A stretch of DNA of 30,968 bases, taken from the IMG/VR virus record IMGVR_UViG_3300037504_000308, positions 1 through 30,968 of that record; one strand, written 5' to 3'. Below the pieces are notes generated by a model. The model had not been told where the DNA came from and did no database searches. It saw only the letters and a list, made by a program, of their open reading frames with translations. This stretch comes from a virus. Below, in pieces: positions 1 to 7,889 of the stretch (the stretch's first letter is position 1; each line of letters opens with the position of its first letter). A program made the translations under genes and the position numbers.

Positions 1-448
1 CACGACAGGCCTTCTGCTCCCGAGCACGCTCCAACATGCGGCCCTGCTCGGTGGCAATACGGGCGATGTCGTCGATCTGGCTCAACGCAGCGTCGTAGCC
101 TTCGACGTACTCAGTGGATTCCACCGCGCGGTCCGGGGTGATGGAGATTTCGGTCTTGCGGTAGTCGTCATTGCTCGTACGCAGGCTACCAGGAGCCACG
201 TAGTCACCGTCGATCCGGTTGACGGCGATGAACTGATCCTCCACACGACCACTCAGGGTACGGACATCGAAGGTATCGGCCACGCCCAGGTTATTCTGGA
301 GCGGGGCCATGACCATACCGGAGTAGGCCTTCAGGAACAATGCATCCTGGTTAGCCTCGGTACGCTCAGCTGCGCTCTTGTAGTTACCACCAAGGTTACT
401 AACGAGGGTATCCGGGGGTACACTGCCGGGGACTAGGTTGTCAGCCAT
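1..448 (-). CDS. Major capsid protein, N-terminal part (cut by left edge)
   Basis: The frame is open from an ATG at 448 to the left edge, giving about 149 residues starting MADNLVPGSV. AGGGA seven bases upstream is the ribosome binding site. The visible part includes an acidic stretch followed by RIDGDYVAPGSL and a charged, helix-prone end (IDDIARIATEQGRMLERARE). I identify it mainly by position: it directly follows the scaffold-like gene, as gene 10 follows gene 9 in T7, and no other capsid candidate is visible. The sequence itself gives no diagnostic motif, so a neighbouring head or decoration protein cannot be excluded. It is probably strongly expressed late, from transcription entering past the terminator at 1098-1133. 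Confidence 0.72.
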   Translation of the reverse strand, partial: MADNLVPGSVPPDTLVSNLGGNYKSAAERTEANQDALFLKAYSGMVMAPLQNNLGVADTFDVRTLSGRVEDQFIAVNRIDGDYVAPGSLRTSNDDYRKTEISITPDRAVESTEYVEGYDAALSQIDDIARIATEQGRMLERAREQKACR

Positions 449-472
449 TTGGTGTCCCTTTCTTGTTGTTCA

Positions 473-1084
473 TTAGAAGGAGCTAGCGGCAACCTGCGCC
501 CAGAATGCATCAGGATTACGCCGAGCGTTCTTAGCCGCCTTGACCATGTCCTGGGCATTCTCAAAGCCCTTCTGTTGTTTCTGTGTGGTGCCTGCCGTTG
601 GAGCCCCCTTGATGGGGCCCTTGGAGGACTCTTTGGAAGACTGCGGACCCAGGCCAGCCTCGGCAGCCAGCCCCCGCAGGGTGGCCATGCCGGTCTTGGG
701 ATGGCGGCAGGCGGCAATAATCTCATTGCGCTCGGCCTCGTCCGTGTACTTCTCCGTGAGAAATTCATTCAGGGCCTGAAGGTTATCGCCTCCACCAACG
801 GCAGAAGCGGCCTGTGCCGCCCACTCACGGGTCTTCATCTCCTCCAGCTGGGACTTGATGGCGGTGAACTCCTCAGGGTCCACTACCGTGTCCAGCTTCT
901 TGCGGAGTTCTCCAAGCTCCGAGCCCTGTTGGCCCAGCTTCTTGGAAAGCTCTGCGTATGCCCGTTCGGCTTCCTCCTGGGACTTGAAGCGCTTATCATG
1001 AGTCTCCTCATGGGCGCCCTCCTGAGAGGTCTGCTGCTGTTGGGCTTCTTGGGATTGCTCCTGCATGTTGTCCTGTTCGGGCAT
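473..1084 (-). CDS. Capsid assembly scaffolding protein
   Basis: This 203-residue protein has a very hydrophilic N terminus rich in Q and E (residues 1-45), then a charged helical segment with coiled-coil character (about 45-90, ERAYAELSKKLGQQGSEL), and a basic C-terminal region (KGFENAQDMVKAAKNARRNP). An acidic N-terminal half with a basic, helical C terminus is typical of podovirus scaffolds such as T7 gp9, which organise capsid subunits around the portal and then leave the procapsid. AGGAG lies seven bases before the ATG. It sits 24 bases upstream of the capsid start and just after a rho-independent terminator, matching the T7 order portal, scaffold, capsid. The call rests on composition and order, not on a catalytic motif. 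Confidence 0.8.
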   Translation of the reverse strand: MPEQDNMQEQSQEAQQQQTSQEGAHEETHDKRFKSQEEAERAYAELSKKLGQQGSELGELRKKLDTVVDPEEFTAIKSQLEEMKTREWAAQAASAVGGGDNLQALNEFLTEKYTDEAERNEIIAACRHPKTGMATLRGLAAEAGLGPQSSKESSKGPIKGAPTAGTTQKQQKGFENAQDMVKAAKNARRNPDAFWAQVAASSF

Positions 1085-1097
1085 GCTGGTGCTCCTA

Positions 1098-1133
1098 TAA
1101 AAAAAAATCCCCCCAGGGTAGTTCCTAGGGGAT
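1098..1133 (-). terminator. Rho-independent terminator ahead of scaffold
   Basis: On the minus strand a GC-rich stem (ATCCCCTAGG pairing with a CCTGGGGGGAT-type arm, loop about five bases) is followed by a run of nine to ten Ts. The T run ends only about a dozen bases before the scaffold start codon, so the terminator would cut transcription between the portal/tRNA segment and the scaffold/capsid genes. Either it leaks or a phage promoter lies between the tRNA and the scaffold; I could not identify such a promoter. Confidence 0.8.
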
Positions 1134-1289
1134 TGGTTGGATGTGTAGATATGGGGGCCCGTCTTTCCGGGCTGTCAGGGGGCTCTACCCCAAAGTACCC
1201 ATTCCCTAGGCGTCCCTAGGGCGTAGCCGTAACATTCGGCTCAGCAGAGAGCGCATGTCTGTATCAACAGACAGAGGCGGCCGGGTGTG

Positions 1290-1366
1290 TGGTTCTCAGG
1301 GATGGACTCGAACCACCAATCTCTCGGTTATCAGCCGAGTGCATTAACCAGTTATGCTACCTGAGA
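1290..1366 (-). tRNA. tRNA-Ile (anticodon GAU)
   Basis: The minus strand folds into a complete 77-base cloverleaf. The acceptor stem is TCTCAGG with CCTGAGA, the D stem GCAT with ATGC, the anticodon stem CTCGG with CCGAG around loop CTGATAA, and the T stem GGTGG with CCATC around TTCGAGT. The discriminator base is A and CCA is encoded. The loop gives anticodon GAU, reading AUC and AUU. It lies between the portal region and scaffold, where processing could also separate the late transcripts. No other tRNA was found. Confidence 0.96.
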
Positions 1367-1477
1367 ATAAGCTGTGAGCGCCCCTGAGGACGCCCACGGA
1401 ACTCCTTGTACACATGGCACACGAGCTGTGACTACCCGGGGAGGGTAGATTCAAAAGCTGGCGTTACCCAGCGACGA

Positions 1478-1522
1478 TTAGCGGCCCTTGCCGCCACCCT
1501 TTTTCTTCTTACCACAGGCCAT
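1478..1522 (-). CDS. 14-residue Lys/Gly-rich micro-ORF after the portal gene
   Basis: The ORF encodes MACGKKKKGGGKGR. An AAGGAG motif six bases before the ATG is as good as any ribosome binding site in the window, and the ATG lies one base downstream of the portal stop. The product is extremely basic and could bind nucleic acid or sit in the virion. I know of no family to assign. The perfect spacing supports translation, but at this length coding cannot be shown from one sequence. Confidence 0.45.
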   Translation of the reverse strand: MACGKKKKGGGKGR

Positions 1523-1523
1523 T

Positions 1524-3152
1524 CTAGGCTCCTTCCTGAGGGGTTCTCATGTCTTCTTGGGCGGCCCTACCGAGGGCCTGCATCTCTTGCTCCTGGGCCA
1601 TCTGAGCACGCTGGGCACGGGCCACGGATTCCTCCGATGGTACGTACCTACGAGCATTGTGGCCAGCACTCTGGAGCATACTGGAGGCGAATCGTTGGTT
1701 GTAGATTGCTGTGTCTGGGGCAATACCCTTGATGGTCTGCATGGTAGTAGCCAAGCGGCTGCCTTCTATGGCACGACCAAGGGCTTCCAGACCAGTGACT
1801 ACCGTAGGGATGACGCCCTCAGGCAGTTCCGGGAGGCTGTCCCCATGTCGCTTCTGGATGCGCTTCTCAAGGATCCTGTAGAGCGGGATGATGAACTCAT
1901 CGATGAAGTCCCCAAGGAGGGACCCCAAGGTGGACAGCTCAAGTTCCTGCTTGGTTAGCTCCACCTCGGTGGCCGTCGTACGTTCTGAGTCGCGGATGCT
2001 TGAGGGGACATATAGGAAGGCCTGGGATAGGTACCTGAGGAGATCCTGCTCCCTCACCTGAAGGAGCTGGAAGTCGTTCATACCTCCGCCTTCAGGTACG
2101 AAGACGTCTCCTTGGTCACCCACAACGAAGGTGTCACTATTCAGGAACCGCCTCATATTGATGCCCTTACCCTTGCGCACCATCACCTTGGACATGAGAC
2201 TAGCGATGCCGGTACGCTTGTCGAGGGCGGCACAGATACCGTTATACTTCACGATCTCACGGTAGTAGTCATCCAAGAAGGGCCTGCGGTAGTCCGTCCC
2301 CAGGTAGCCATCACCACCAAACAGGAAGAAGGGAGACTCGTCCTCTGGGTACTCCTCCTCCCAGACCTTCTCGCCCTCAACCTCCATACAAACATACAAT
2401 GTGCCGTCACGAAGCTTGCCCTGGTAGTATACTTCCACCAGATCATCTTCTTCAGCTTCGTCATCATTGGCACGAGCCTCTTCGACTACCTTACGGATGT
2501 CCTCAGGGAGGGCCCCTGGGTGGTACATCTCTAAGGCAGCCCACCTGAAGCACTTACCTGAGGCATCCCGCTTGGTCACGAGCTGGTCCATACCCCAGAT
2601 GCGACAGTTGTCGTCTGACGGGTCCTCTGGGACATACATGAGGCCTTGGCCCCCGTAGAACACATGCTGGACGGCTCGTCGCAGGAAGGTCCGGAGACGC
2701 AGACGGTTAAACTCAGCCCGAGCTGACTGCTCACGGCTGATGAACTTCTCTTCGATGTCACTCTGGAGACGTGCCGTCTCCGCAGCTATCTCGTCCCCGA
2801 TGTCCACCTTTTGTGGGTCTATCTCTTGGGCATTCACCTTCTCTTGTACAATAAGCGCGGCCGCTGTCTGAGCCTCTATAGGGTCTATCTGATAACGTAC
2901 CGTGGGTTCAGTGGGAGGGGCGATACCAAACACCACCTTGTTCACGAGTGCCTTTACGAGCTGCCCTGGGACCGAGCTATCAGGCTCATTGGTGTACTTG
3001 CGGGAGTTGTTACGCCCGCGTGAACACTTCCATTCATCGCCATAGAATGTCGGGAGCACCTCTGCGCATATGTCCTTGGACCGCTGTAACCAAGAGGATC
3101 TATGGCCCTCCTCCCGACGATAGAACTCTCGTACCGTCATGTCGTCGTACAT
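1524..3152 (-). CDS. Portal (head-tail connector) protein
   Basis: This 542-residue protein matches the usual length of T7 gp8-like portals (about 536). The N-terminal region (MTVREFYRREEGHRSSWLQR, then LPTFYGDEW) and segments such as LYVCMEVEGEKVWEEEY, RKGKGINMRRFLN and SERTTATEVEL are of the podovirus connector type. The C terminus is charged and Q-rich, ending in QEDMRTPQEGA. Twelve copies would form the ring at the unique vertex through which DNA is packaged and ejected and on which the scaffold nucleates. AAGGAG precedes the ATG by six bases. It follows two small genes and precedes the tRNA, scaffold and capsid. Confidence 0.9.
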   Translation of the reverse strand: MYDDMTVREFYRREEGHRSSWLQRSKDICAEVLPTFYGDEWKCSRGRNNSRKYTNEPDSSVPGQLVKALVNKVVFGIAPPTEPTVRYQIDPIEAQTAAALIVQEKVNAQEIDPQKVDIGDEIAAETARLQSDIEEKFISREQSARAEFNRLRLRTFLRRAVQHVFYGGQGLMYVPEDPSDDNCRIWGMDQLVTKRDASGKCFRWAALEMYHPGALPEDIRKVVEEARANDDEAEEDDLVEVYYQGKLRDGTLYVCMEVEGEKVWEEEYPEDESPFFLFGGDGYLGTDYRRPFLDDYYREIVKYNGICAALDKRTGIASLMSKVMVRKGKGINMRRFLNSDTFVVGDQGDVFVPEGGGMNDFQLLQVREQDLLRYLSQAFLYVPSSIRDSERTTATEVELTKQELELSTLGSLLGDFIDEFIIPLYRILEKRIQKRHGDSLPELPEGVIPTVVTGLEALGRAIEGSRLATTMQTIKGIAPDTAIYNQRFASSMLQSAGHNARRYVPSEESVARAQRAQMAQEQEMQALGRAAQEDMRTPQEGA

Positions 3153-3161
3153 AGGGGCTCC

Positions 3162-3470
3162 TTAGCGTCCAACCGGGATGGGGAGACCTGAGGCTGCTCC
3201 CATGTCGAGCCTAGGCCCCATGAGCTGCCCAAAGCCTACATCCTCTGTCTCATCCTCAGGGGTTTCTACAGTGGTAGTGGCCCGCTCTGCCAGGACGGCC
3301 TGACGCTCAGCCACCATGGCTTGCCTGTCGGCTAGAGCCTGCATGCGTTCCCTACGGCGGGCCTGACGTTCCGCCCTACGTTGGGCCTCTGCGGTCTTAC
3401 GGGCCTGATATGAGGCCCCTAGGGTAACGACGTCCGTGAGCCCCTGCTTCAGCTCATCGAAGAATGCCAT
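3162..3470 (-). CDS. Small coiled-coil protein upstream of portal
   Basis: A 102-residue protein with a short hydrophobic start (MAFFDELKQGLTDVVTLGAS), then a long Arg/Gln/Glu-rich helix (about 22-65, with RRAERQARRRERMQALADRQ), an acidic linker and a Gly/Pro C terminus. In T7-like phages small virion or tail-assembly proteins (gp6.7 and gp7.3 types) sit just before the portal gene, and the position and composition fit such a role. I see no sequence match that proves it. Its start overlaps the stop of the upstream gene by one base, so the two are probably translationally coupled. Confidence 0.7.
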   Translation of the reverse strand: MAFFDELKQGLTDVVTLGASYQARKTAEAQRRAERQARRRERMQALADRQAMVAERQAVLAERATTTVETPEDETEDVGFGQLMGPRLDMGAASGLPIPVGR

Positions 3471-3760
3471 TAGTCTGCCTCCTCGTCCTCAGGTGGATCC
3501 TGGAGGTACACTAACTCATGGATACGCTCGGCTTCCTCCGGTGCCCACGCCATAAGGATGCTCGTAAGGAGATCCTGCTGGCCCTTAGCCTCCCCTACAG
3601 CCTCCGCCACCTGCTGAGCCGAGGCTCCCTTAGCCACCCGTGTGGCCACCTTGGTGATGGCCTCATAGGGCCATAGAGCCTTCACTAGAGCTACAGCCGT
3701 GTAGGCATCAAGGAACACGTCCGATGTATCGAGCTTCGCGCCTGAGTCAGGGTACAGCAT
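3470..3760 (-). CDS. Small alpha-helical protein of unknown function
   Basis: The preferred start at 3760 (MLYPDSGAKL) has GGAG six bases upstream; in-frame ATGs at 3772 and 3796 are possible but lack a good site. The 96-residue product is mostly helical and Ala-rich (AITKVATRVAKGASAQQVAE), with an acidic tail DPPEDEEAD. It lies between the exonuclease and portal genes, where T7-like phages encode small late proteins. I do not recognise the family. Confidence 0.7.
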   Translation of the reverse strand: MLYPDSGAKLDTSDVFLDAYTAVALVKALWPYEAITKVATRVAKGASAQQVAEAVGEAKGQQDLLTSILMAWAPEEAERIHELVYLQDPPEDEEAD

Positions 3761-3791
3761 GTGGCTCTCCATGTGTGTGGAAACTAAGGAA

Positions 3792-3813
3792 CCCACGCCC
3801 GCAGGAGCGTGGG
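3792..3813 (-). other. Stem-loop between exonuclease and head genes
   Basis: Seven perfect GC-rich base pairs (CCCACGC with GCGTGGG) close an eight-base loop. There is no T run on either side, so it is more likely an RNA processing site or transcript-stabilising hairpin than an intrinsic terminator. It marks the boundary between replication genes and head genes. Confidence 0.5.
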
Positions 3814-3868
3814 AACATACTTATAGGTCGTGCTACTTGTACTTATGTGAGCGGGTGCTCTCTTATCC

Positions 3869-4633
3869 TCACACCAGACCGTCCACCTTAGGGCTCCACA
3901 AAGGCTCATCCAGGGAGCGCTTCATGCGTAGCACCTGGGCATACCGTATGGCAAGCTCCTCAGAACCCCCATCAGCCTTCTCATAGGCAGCCACTATGGC
4001 CTTCCACCAGTCCTTCCTGGTAGGCCCCGTGAGTATGCCCTCAGCCTTCTTAGGACCCACCCCAGGGCACCCTGGGACACCATCACAGGAGTCTCCTATG
4101 AGCACCTGATGGAGGAAGGCCTTGAGGGCATCGGCCTCAGGGATGGTCCTGATGGTGGGCTCACGGCGGTACCATAGCTGTCCTGGGACGGTCAGGAGGT
4201 CCTTGTCATTGGAATAACCTGTACCACCCTGAGTCATGCCTATGGCTACCAGGTCGTCGGCTTCCATCTTGGGGGCCTTCCACAGGGAGACACCCTCAGG
4301 CAGCCAGTCCTGGGGGGACCTAAAGAGGACCTTTCTACCCATTAGCCATGCGATGTGGTGGTGTGTGATAGTTCTTCCACTCTTGTATTCAGGTAGCACC
4401 TCATGCCGCCAGTAGGTGGAACTGGGGTCTGACACACAGAGGATTGTCTCCCTGGGAGTCTCAGCAGGAATATCCTCAAGAAGGTCCCGTACCCATACAC
4501 GAAGGGCCTCCTTGAGGACCCCTGCGTTGAAGACCGGAGGAGTGTATTCCCCAGGGCCTATCTCCATGTAGTCCGTGGAGTCTATCACGAGACCCCTGAG
4601 GGGGCCGTCTGCGTCTACGTAGAGGGGGGTCAT
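3869..4633 (-). CDS. 5'-3' exonuclease / flap endonuclease family
   Basis: The 254-residue protein carries the acidic metal-site motifs of the FEN/5'-3' exonuclease family: VDADG near the N terminus (residues 6-10), the arch-region YKSGR (83-87), MEADDLVA (123-130), SNDKDLL (141-147), and the helix-3-turn-helix GDSCDGVPGCPGVGPKKA (180-197). The enzyme removes 5' flaps and RNA primers and degrades host DNA; T7 gp6 has this role. It follows the DNA polymerase by a few small genes, as in T7. Its ATG overlaps the stop of the upstream gene by four bases. Confidence 0.93.
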   Translation of the reverse strand: MTPLYVDADGPLRGLVIDSTDYMEIGPGEYTPPVFNAGVLKEALRVWVRDLLEDIPAETPRETILCVSDPSSTYWRHEVLPEYKSGRTITHHHIAWLMGRKVLFRSPQDWLPEGVSLWKAPKMEADDLVAIGMTQGGTGYSNDKDLLTVPGQLWYRREPTIRTIPEADALKAFLHQVLIGDSCDGVPGCPGVGPKKAEGILTGPTRKDWWKAIVAAYEKADGGSEELAIRYAQVLRMKRSLDEPLWSPKVDGLV

Positions 4634-4866
4634 TGGCCTGCTCCCTTGGTCTTCCCCCGAGGCTTCCTCTTAGTGACCACCGCCTTAGGGTGTTCCTTTT
4701 GTCCGTACCACCCCAGGACCTCCTCGAAGGACTCCTCGAAGGACCACTTGGTGTCTCCAACCTGTATCTTAGTACCCCCCGTGATGGGATCCTTACGGAT
4801 GGACAGGGGGTTCTCTACATTGACTAGAACCGTGACCGACCCTAGGGGTCTCTTGAAGATTGGCAT
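4630..4866 (-). CDS. Small basic protein of unknown function
   Basis: A 78-residue product. The N-terminal half is beta-strand-like (LGSVTVLVNVENPL), the middle reads DTKWSFEESFEEVLGWYG, and the tail is very basic (KAVVTKRKPRGKTKGAGQ). The tail suggests contact with nucleic acid. It overlaps the exonuclease start by four bases and the previous gene by one base, so it belongs to the same coupled set. No family recognised. Confidence 0.75.
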   Translation of the reverse strand: MPIFKRPLGSVTVLVNVENPLSIRKDPITGGTKIQVGDTKWSFEESFEEVLGWYGQKEHPKAVVTKRKPRGKTKGAGQ

Positions 4867-5069
4867 TAGGAGTTCTCCTCATAATCAGGTAGGCGGACCC
4901 ACCCAAGACATTCTTCCATAAGCACTGTGCCGCACTCCGTATCGAAGCGCAGCCCGTCGTATGTGTAGGCCACTTCTGTAGCCACTATGTCGTACCACCT
5001 ATAGGCTAGCCATATCCTGGTTCCATCTGTAGGGGCCTCCTCCATGGGCAGCCATTCCGCATTACTCAT
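4866..5069 (-). CDS. DUF551-like small phage protein
   Basis: The 67-residue protein begins with EWLPMEEAPTDGTRIWLAY. This resembles the W-P-(x)-E-x-AP-x-DG signature of small phage and prophage proteins commonly labelled DUF551, whose role is unknown. The remainder alternates aromatic and charged residues and ends LGWVRLPDYEENS. One-base overlaps join it to both neighbours. Confidence 0.7.
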   Translation of the reverse strand: MSNAEWLPMEEAPTDGTRIWLAYRWYDIVATEVAYTYDGLRFDTECGTVLMEECLGWVRLPDYEENS

Positions 5070-5245
5070 CAGTCCTCTCCTTCGTAGTAGCTCCTAGGAG
5101 CCTCAAGGTTCTTCCCACAGGAGCTACACCGCATGGCGCAGGTCTCCCATGGGAGTTCATTCCCTAGTCCGTCTATGGTTATACTGCGGTCAAACCACGG
5201 GTATGGATCTTTGGTACCGCAGTGGGGGCATGGGGGGTCTTCCAT
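5069..5245 (-). CDS. Zinc-ribbon-like small protein
   Basis: The start at 5245 is preferred because AGGAA lies seven bases upstream and longer alternatives would run into the polymerase gene. The 58-residue product has two Cys pairs, CPHC (residues 6-9) and a CxxxCSSC cluster (36-43), that could hold one zinc ion. A regulatory or nucleic-acid-binding role is inference only. It sits directly downstream of the DNA polymerase. Confidence 0.7.
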   Translation of the reverse strand: MEDPPCPHCGTKDPYPWFDRSITIDGLGNELPWETCAMRCSSCGKNLEAPRSYYEGED

Positions 5246-5255
5246 GTAGGGTTCC

Positions 5256-7349
5256 TCAATGTGTATCCGCCCAGGACTGCCCAATGTCGTAGGCCCCGTC
5301 CAGTGGACAGCGAAGGTTGTAGTGTTCACCGGCTTCCTTGATGCCGTCCACAATGCACTGCCCAACCAAGTCTGCATGCTTAGGGCGGCATGTCAACTGC
5401 CATTCATCATGAGACCACCCCAGGACAGCTACATCATAGAGCACCTGGCGGCGGTCCCAGAAGGGGCAGTCATAACCGAACACCCGCAGGCCATTCTCCC
5501 GTAGCTTCCTCACGAGTAGCACCCCTGCGTACTTCATGATGATGCCACCTACGCCTTGCAGTAGGGTGTTCAGCGCAGAGTGGGGCTTACGGACAAACGC
5601 ATGGCGGCCATCGGGGAACCTAAGGTAGCCTCTCTTGGCAGACTCCTGTACCTTCCCTAGTAGCTTATCAATGCCAGGCATACCGTCGTACAGCATGCGG
5701 CGTACCCGAGCACCGTCCTTAGCTGTACCATCTACGATCTTACCAAGCTTCGTGTCCCCCGCCCCATACACCAGGCCGTAATACCCAGGCTTGGCCTTGG
5801 AGCGTCCCTTCTTGATCTCGTCCTTAGCTAACCGCTCCTGGTAGTCCTCCGGGAGGAAGCCCATGGAGATGGCGTTGTCTGTGTGAACATCGAAGCCATC
5901 AGCAGTAACGAGAGAGGCATAGCGGCCCTTGTCGAAGAAGGCCAGGTAGGCAGCAAGTTCCCGCAGCTCCAAAGCAGAGGCATCACCACCAACCATCACC
6001 CACCCAGGCTCCCCAAGGAACAGGGCCCTGAAGTCCTCACCAAACGGCTTACCGCTGGCAGGCACCTGAGACAGGTTGGGGTTGCTATGGGAGGCTCGCC
6101 CTGTGACGGTGCCGTTGGCATTGATGCTGGCATGGATGCGACCGCCATGGTCATGCACCATCAGGGCCTGTTTCCCTGAGTAGAGCTGAGAGATGCGCTT
6201 CTGGAGCATGAACAGACGAGACAGCGTAGGACACTCCTCATAGGGAAGGCTCCCTAGGACATCCTCATCCACCACAGGACTGAGGCCCTTCCGACGCATC
6301 TCCTCGAACTCTGATGGGCGGACATCATACTCCCGCACCTTAGGTTGACTCTTCCCCCACACAGTAGGCATCCATTGGTATTTGTCCTGTAGAAAGCCTA
6401 TGATCTGGGATCGTGAGGTGGGGTTCCAATGGGTGTACTTGATGGTAGGGCTACCCTGAATGATGCGCCTCTGGAGACTGACCTTGGTCTTCTCACCGGG
6501 GAGCAGGAGCTGACGCCAGTCCTTCATGAGGTCCTCCTTGGTGTCGTACACACGGTAGACCCCATCAGGCCCTTCGGCTTGGTAATACGAGGGTTGCCGC
6601 CCTACGACCACCTTGGGGATTACCAGATCTACAGCCTCTTGCCGTACTTTGGTATACTCCTCGTTCAGCCTGCCGTAGAGAGCAGCTGCGGCCTCCGTGT
6701 CGAACCTCCACCCATGGATTTTCATATATTGGAGGATGCGCTTCAGCTCCATCTCCTCCCACACCCACTGCTCATTGAGGCCCGGCTCCTTCCACATCGT
6801 CTCCACAAGCCTCATGGTGACACGCACGTCCTGGGCACAGTAGTCCAGCATCTGTGCCGTGAAGGTCCCCCAGTCTCCACCAGGATCTCCCTTGGGCTCC
6901 TTCAGTCGGAAGCCCCAGGCCTCCAGGGAATAGGGTTTCTTGAGGAGGGTCTTATGGTAGTCTGTGCGCTTGTCTTTGTTCCTAGGCACCCACCTCCAGC
7001 CATACTTCTTAAGAAGCTCAGGGCGACTAAGAATGTCCTGCCAGAGGATCCTACAGAGTTCCAAAGTGTCCACCTGGTTCTCCCATAGGACAGCCTCAGG
7101 ATCCCCCAATACCTTCTGAATGGCCAGTATGTCGAAGCCATAGGTGTTATGCCCGGCAGCCAAGGGACTACTCTTGATGATACCCACGGCATCCTTGATA
7201 GAGCCGTCCCGAGGAGCAACCTGGGGGCTGTCATGGTAACGACGAATGATCCCGTCTTGAGTGTCCCCTATGCAGATACAGTGGATTACTGTGGTCTGGT
7301 CCAGGAGTCCATTGGTCTCGATGTCGTAGACGTGCCGTGGGTATTCCAT
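5256..7349 (-). CDS. Family A DNA polymerase with 3'-5' exonuclease (T7 gp5-like)
   Basis: The 697 residues match the family length (T7 gp5, 704). The exonuclease domain has YDIETNG with D9 and E11, GHNTYGFDI (66-74), and YCAQDV (170-175). The polymerase domain has TGRASHSNPNLSQVP (416-430), motif A GGDASALELRELAAYL with D456, motif B RSKAKPGYYGLVYGAGD (516-532), and motif C SHDEWQ with D648. All catalytic residues are present, so it should be an active proofreading replicase. It presumably works with the helicase, SSB and exonuclease encoded nearby. In T7 the processivity factor is host thioredoxin; whether that holds here cannot be seen. AGGAA precedes the ATG by seven bases. Confidence 0.97.
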   Translation of the reverse strand: MEYPRHVYDIETNGLLDQTTVIHCICIGDTQDGIIRRYHDSPQVAPRDGSIKDAVGIIKSSPLAAGHNTYGFDILAIQKVLGDPEAVLWENQVDTLELCRILWQDILSRPELLKKYGWRWVPRNKDKRTDYHKTLLKKPYSLEAWGFRLKEPKGDPGGDWGTFTAQMLDYCAQDVRVTMRLVETMWKEPGLNEQWVWEEMELKRILQYMKIHGWRFDTEAAAALYGRLNEEYTKVRQEAVDLVIPKVVVGRQPSYYQAEGPDGVYRVYDTKEDLMKDWRQLLLPGEKTKVSLQRRIIQGSPTIKYTHWNPTSRSQIIGFLQDKYQWMPTVWGKSQPKVREYDVRPSEFEEMRRKGLSPVVDEDVLGSLPYEECPTLSRLFMLQKRISQLYSGKQALMVHDHGGRIHASINANGTVTGRASHSNPNLSQVPASGKPFGEDFRALFLGEPGWVMVGGDASALELRELAAYLAFFDKGRYASLVTADGFDVHTDNAISMGFLPEDYQERLAKDEIKKGRSKAKPGYYGLVYGAGDTKLGKIVDGTAKDGARVRRMLYDGMPGIDKLLGKVQESAKRGYLRFPDGRHAFVRKPHSALNTLLQGVGGIIMKYAGVLLVRKLRENGLRVFGYDCPFWDRRQVLYDVAVLGWSHDEWQLTCRPKHADLVGQCIVDGIKEAGEHYNLRCPLDGAYDIGQSWADTH

Positions 7350-7352
7350 ATG

Positions 7353-7514
7353 TCATTCCTCTCGTTCCCTCAGACGTAAAGCCCACGGCGGGGCCACTGA
7401 GGATACCCCATTGGCGGACTCTACCCAGACATTCCACTCATGTTCTCTCCCTAAAGGTATGAACCAGTAATGTCCATCACGATCCTTCACTGGTTTCCAC
7501 CACAGCTCCTGCAT
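7353..7514 (-). CDS. Small Trp-rich protein of unknown function
   Basis: A 53-residue product starting MQELWWKPVKDRDGHYWF, with further WNVW and a basic tail RLREREE. The start follows a GGAGGAGG site and lies inside the 3' end of the upstream gene. Its stop is four bases before the DNA polymerase start, so the two are probably co-translated. The size, strong initiation site and position support a real gene; function unknown. Confidence 0.65.
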   Translation of the reverse strand: MQELWWKPVKDRDGHYWFIPLGREHEWNVWVESANGVSSVAPPWALRLREREE

Positions 7515-7707
7515 GGGACACCTCCTCCCAGGGCATAGCCCCATAGACACGCCCGAAGATACGGATGACCTCTTCATCAGAGAACTCAGGGAAATCATCG
7601 GGGGCCTCCTCACGGTACTTCCTGATGACATCCTCCTCGGTGATGAAGGTCCGTGTACCGCCCATTGGTTGGTACACGAGGTAGTTATTCACTGTCTTCC
7701 TCTCCAC
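7477..7707 (-). CDS. Small acidic protein of unknown function
   Basis: 76 residues: a beta-like N terminus (TVNNYLVYQPMGGTRTFI), then an acidic helical region (EEDVIRKYREEAPDDFPEFS and DEEVIRIFGRVYG). It overlaps the upstream gene by 19 bases and the downstream gene by 38. This dense overlap is typical of the small-gene block between primase-helicase and polymerase. I recognise no family. Confidence 0.7.
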   Translation of the reverse strand: MERKTVNNYLVYQPMGGTRTFITEEDVIRKYREEAPDDFPEFSDEEVIRIFGRVYGAMPWEEVSHAGAVVETSEGS

Positions 7708-7889
7708 TCCACCTCCCCGTCATCCTCCATGAAATATCCATCGATGATCTCCACGAGGGCCTCCGCAGGGATATTATGTTGTATCCACTCTAGAGCACCA
7801 CTAAGAGGGTAACCAGGTTCAGAGTATGTCTTGAGATGCTCTAGGAACCGTTCCTCTTGTTGGGCGCTGGGGACGTAGGGGCAGGTCAT
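7689..7889 (-). CDS. Small helical protein of unknown function
   Basis: 66 residues beginning MTCPYVPSAQQEERFLEHLK and ending with acidic YFMEDDGEVEWRGRQ. The ATG overlaps the TGA of the upstream gene by four bases, indicating translational coupling. It is predicted soluble and helical, with no motif I can name. Confidence 0.7.
   Translation of the reverse strand: MTCPYVPSAQQEERFLEHLKTYSEPGYPLSGALEWIQHNIPAEALVEIIDGYFMEDDGEVEWRGRQ

Noticed and set aside
449-1219. Long plus-strand frame opposite capsid/scaffold
   Set aside because: It runs antisense to the scaffold gene and through the terminator and has no ribosome binding site; codon periodicity belongs to the minus strand.
1428-1448. CTACCC/GGGTAG hairpin as a terminator after the portal gene
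   Set aside because: Six-base stem with no T run on either strand; too weak to call.
3815-3840. ACGAC-CTATAAG-like sequence resembling a T7 promoter
   Set aside because: Matches T7 consensus only in part and no second copy was found upstream of other gene blocks, so no phage promoter is called.
6429-7088. 219-codon plus-strand frame inside the DNA polymerase gene
   Set aside because: Antisense shadow of the exonuclease and palm coding sequence.
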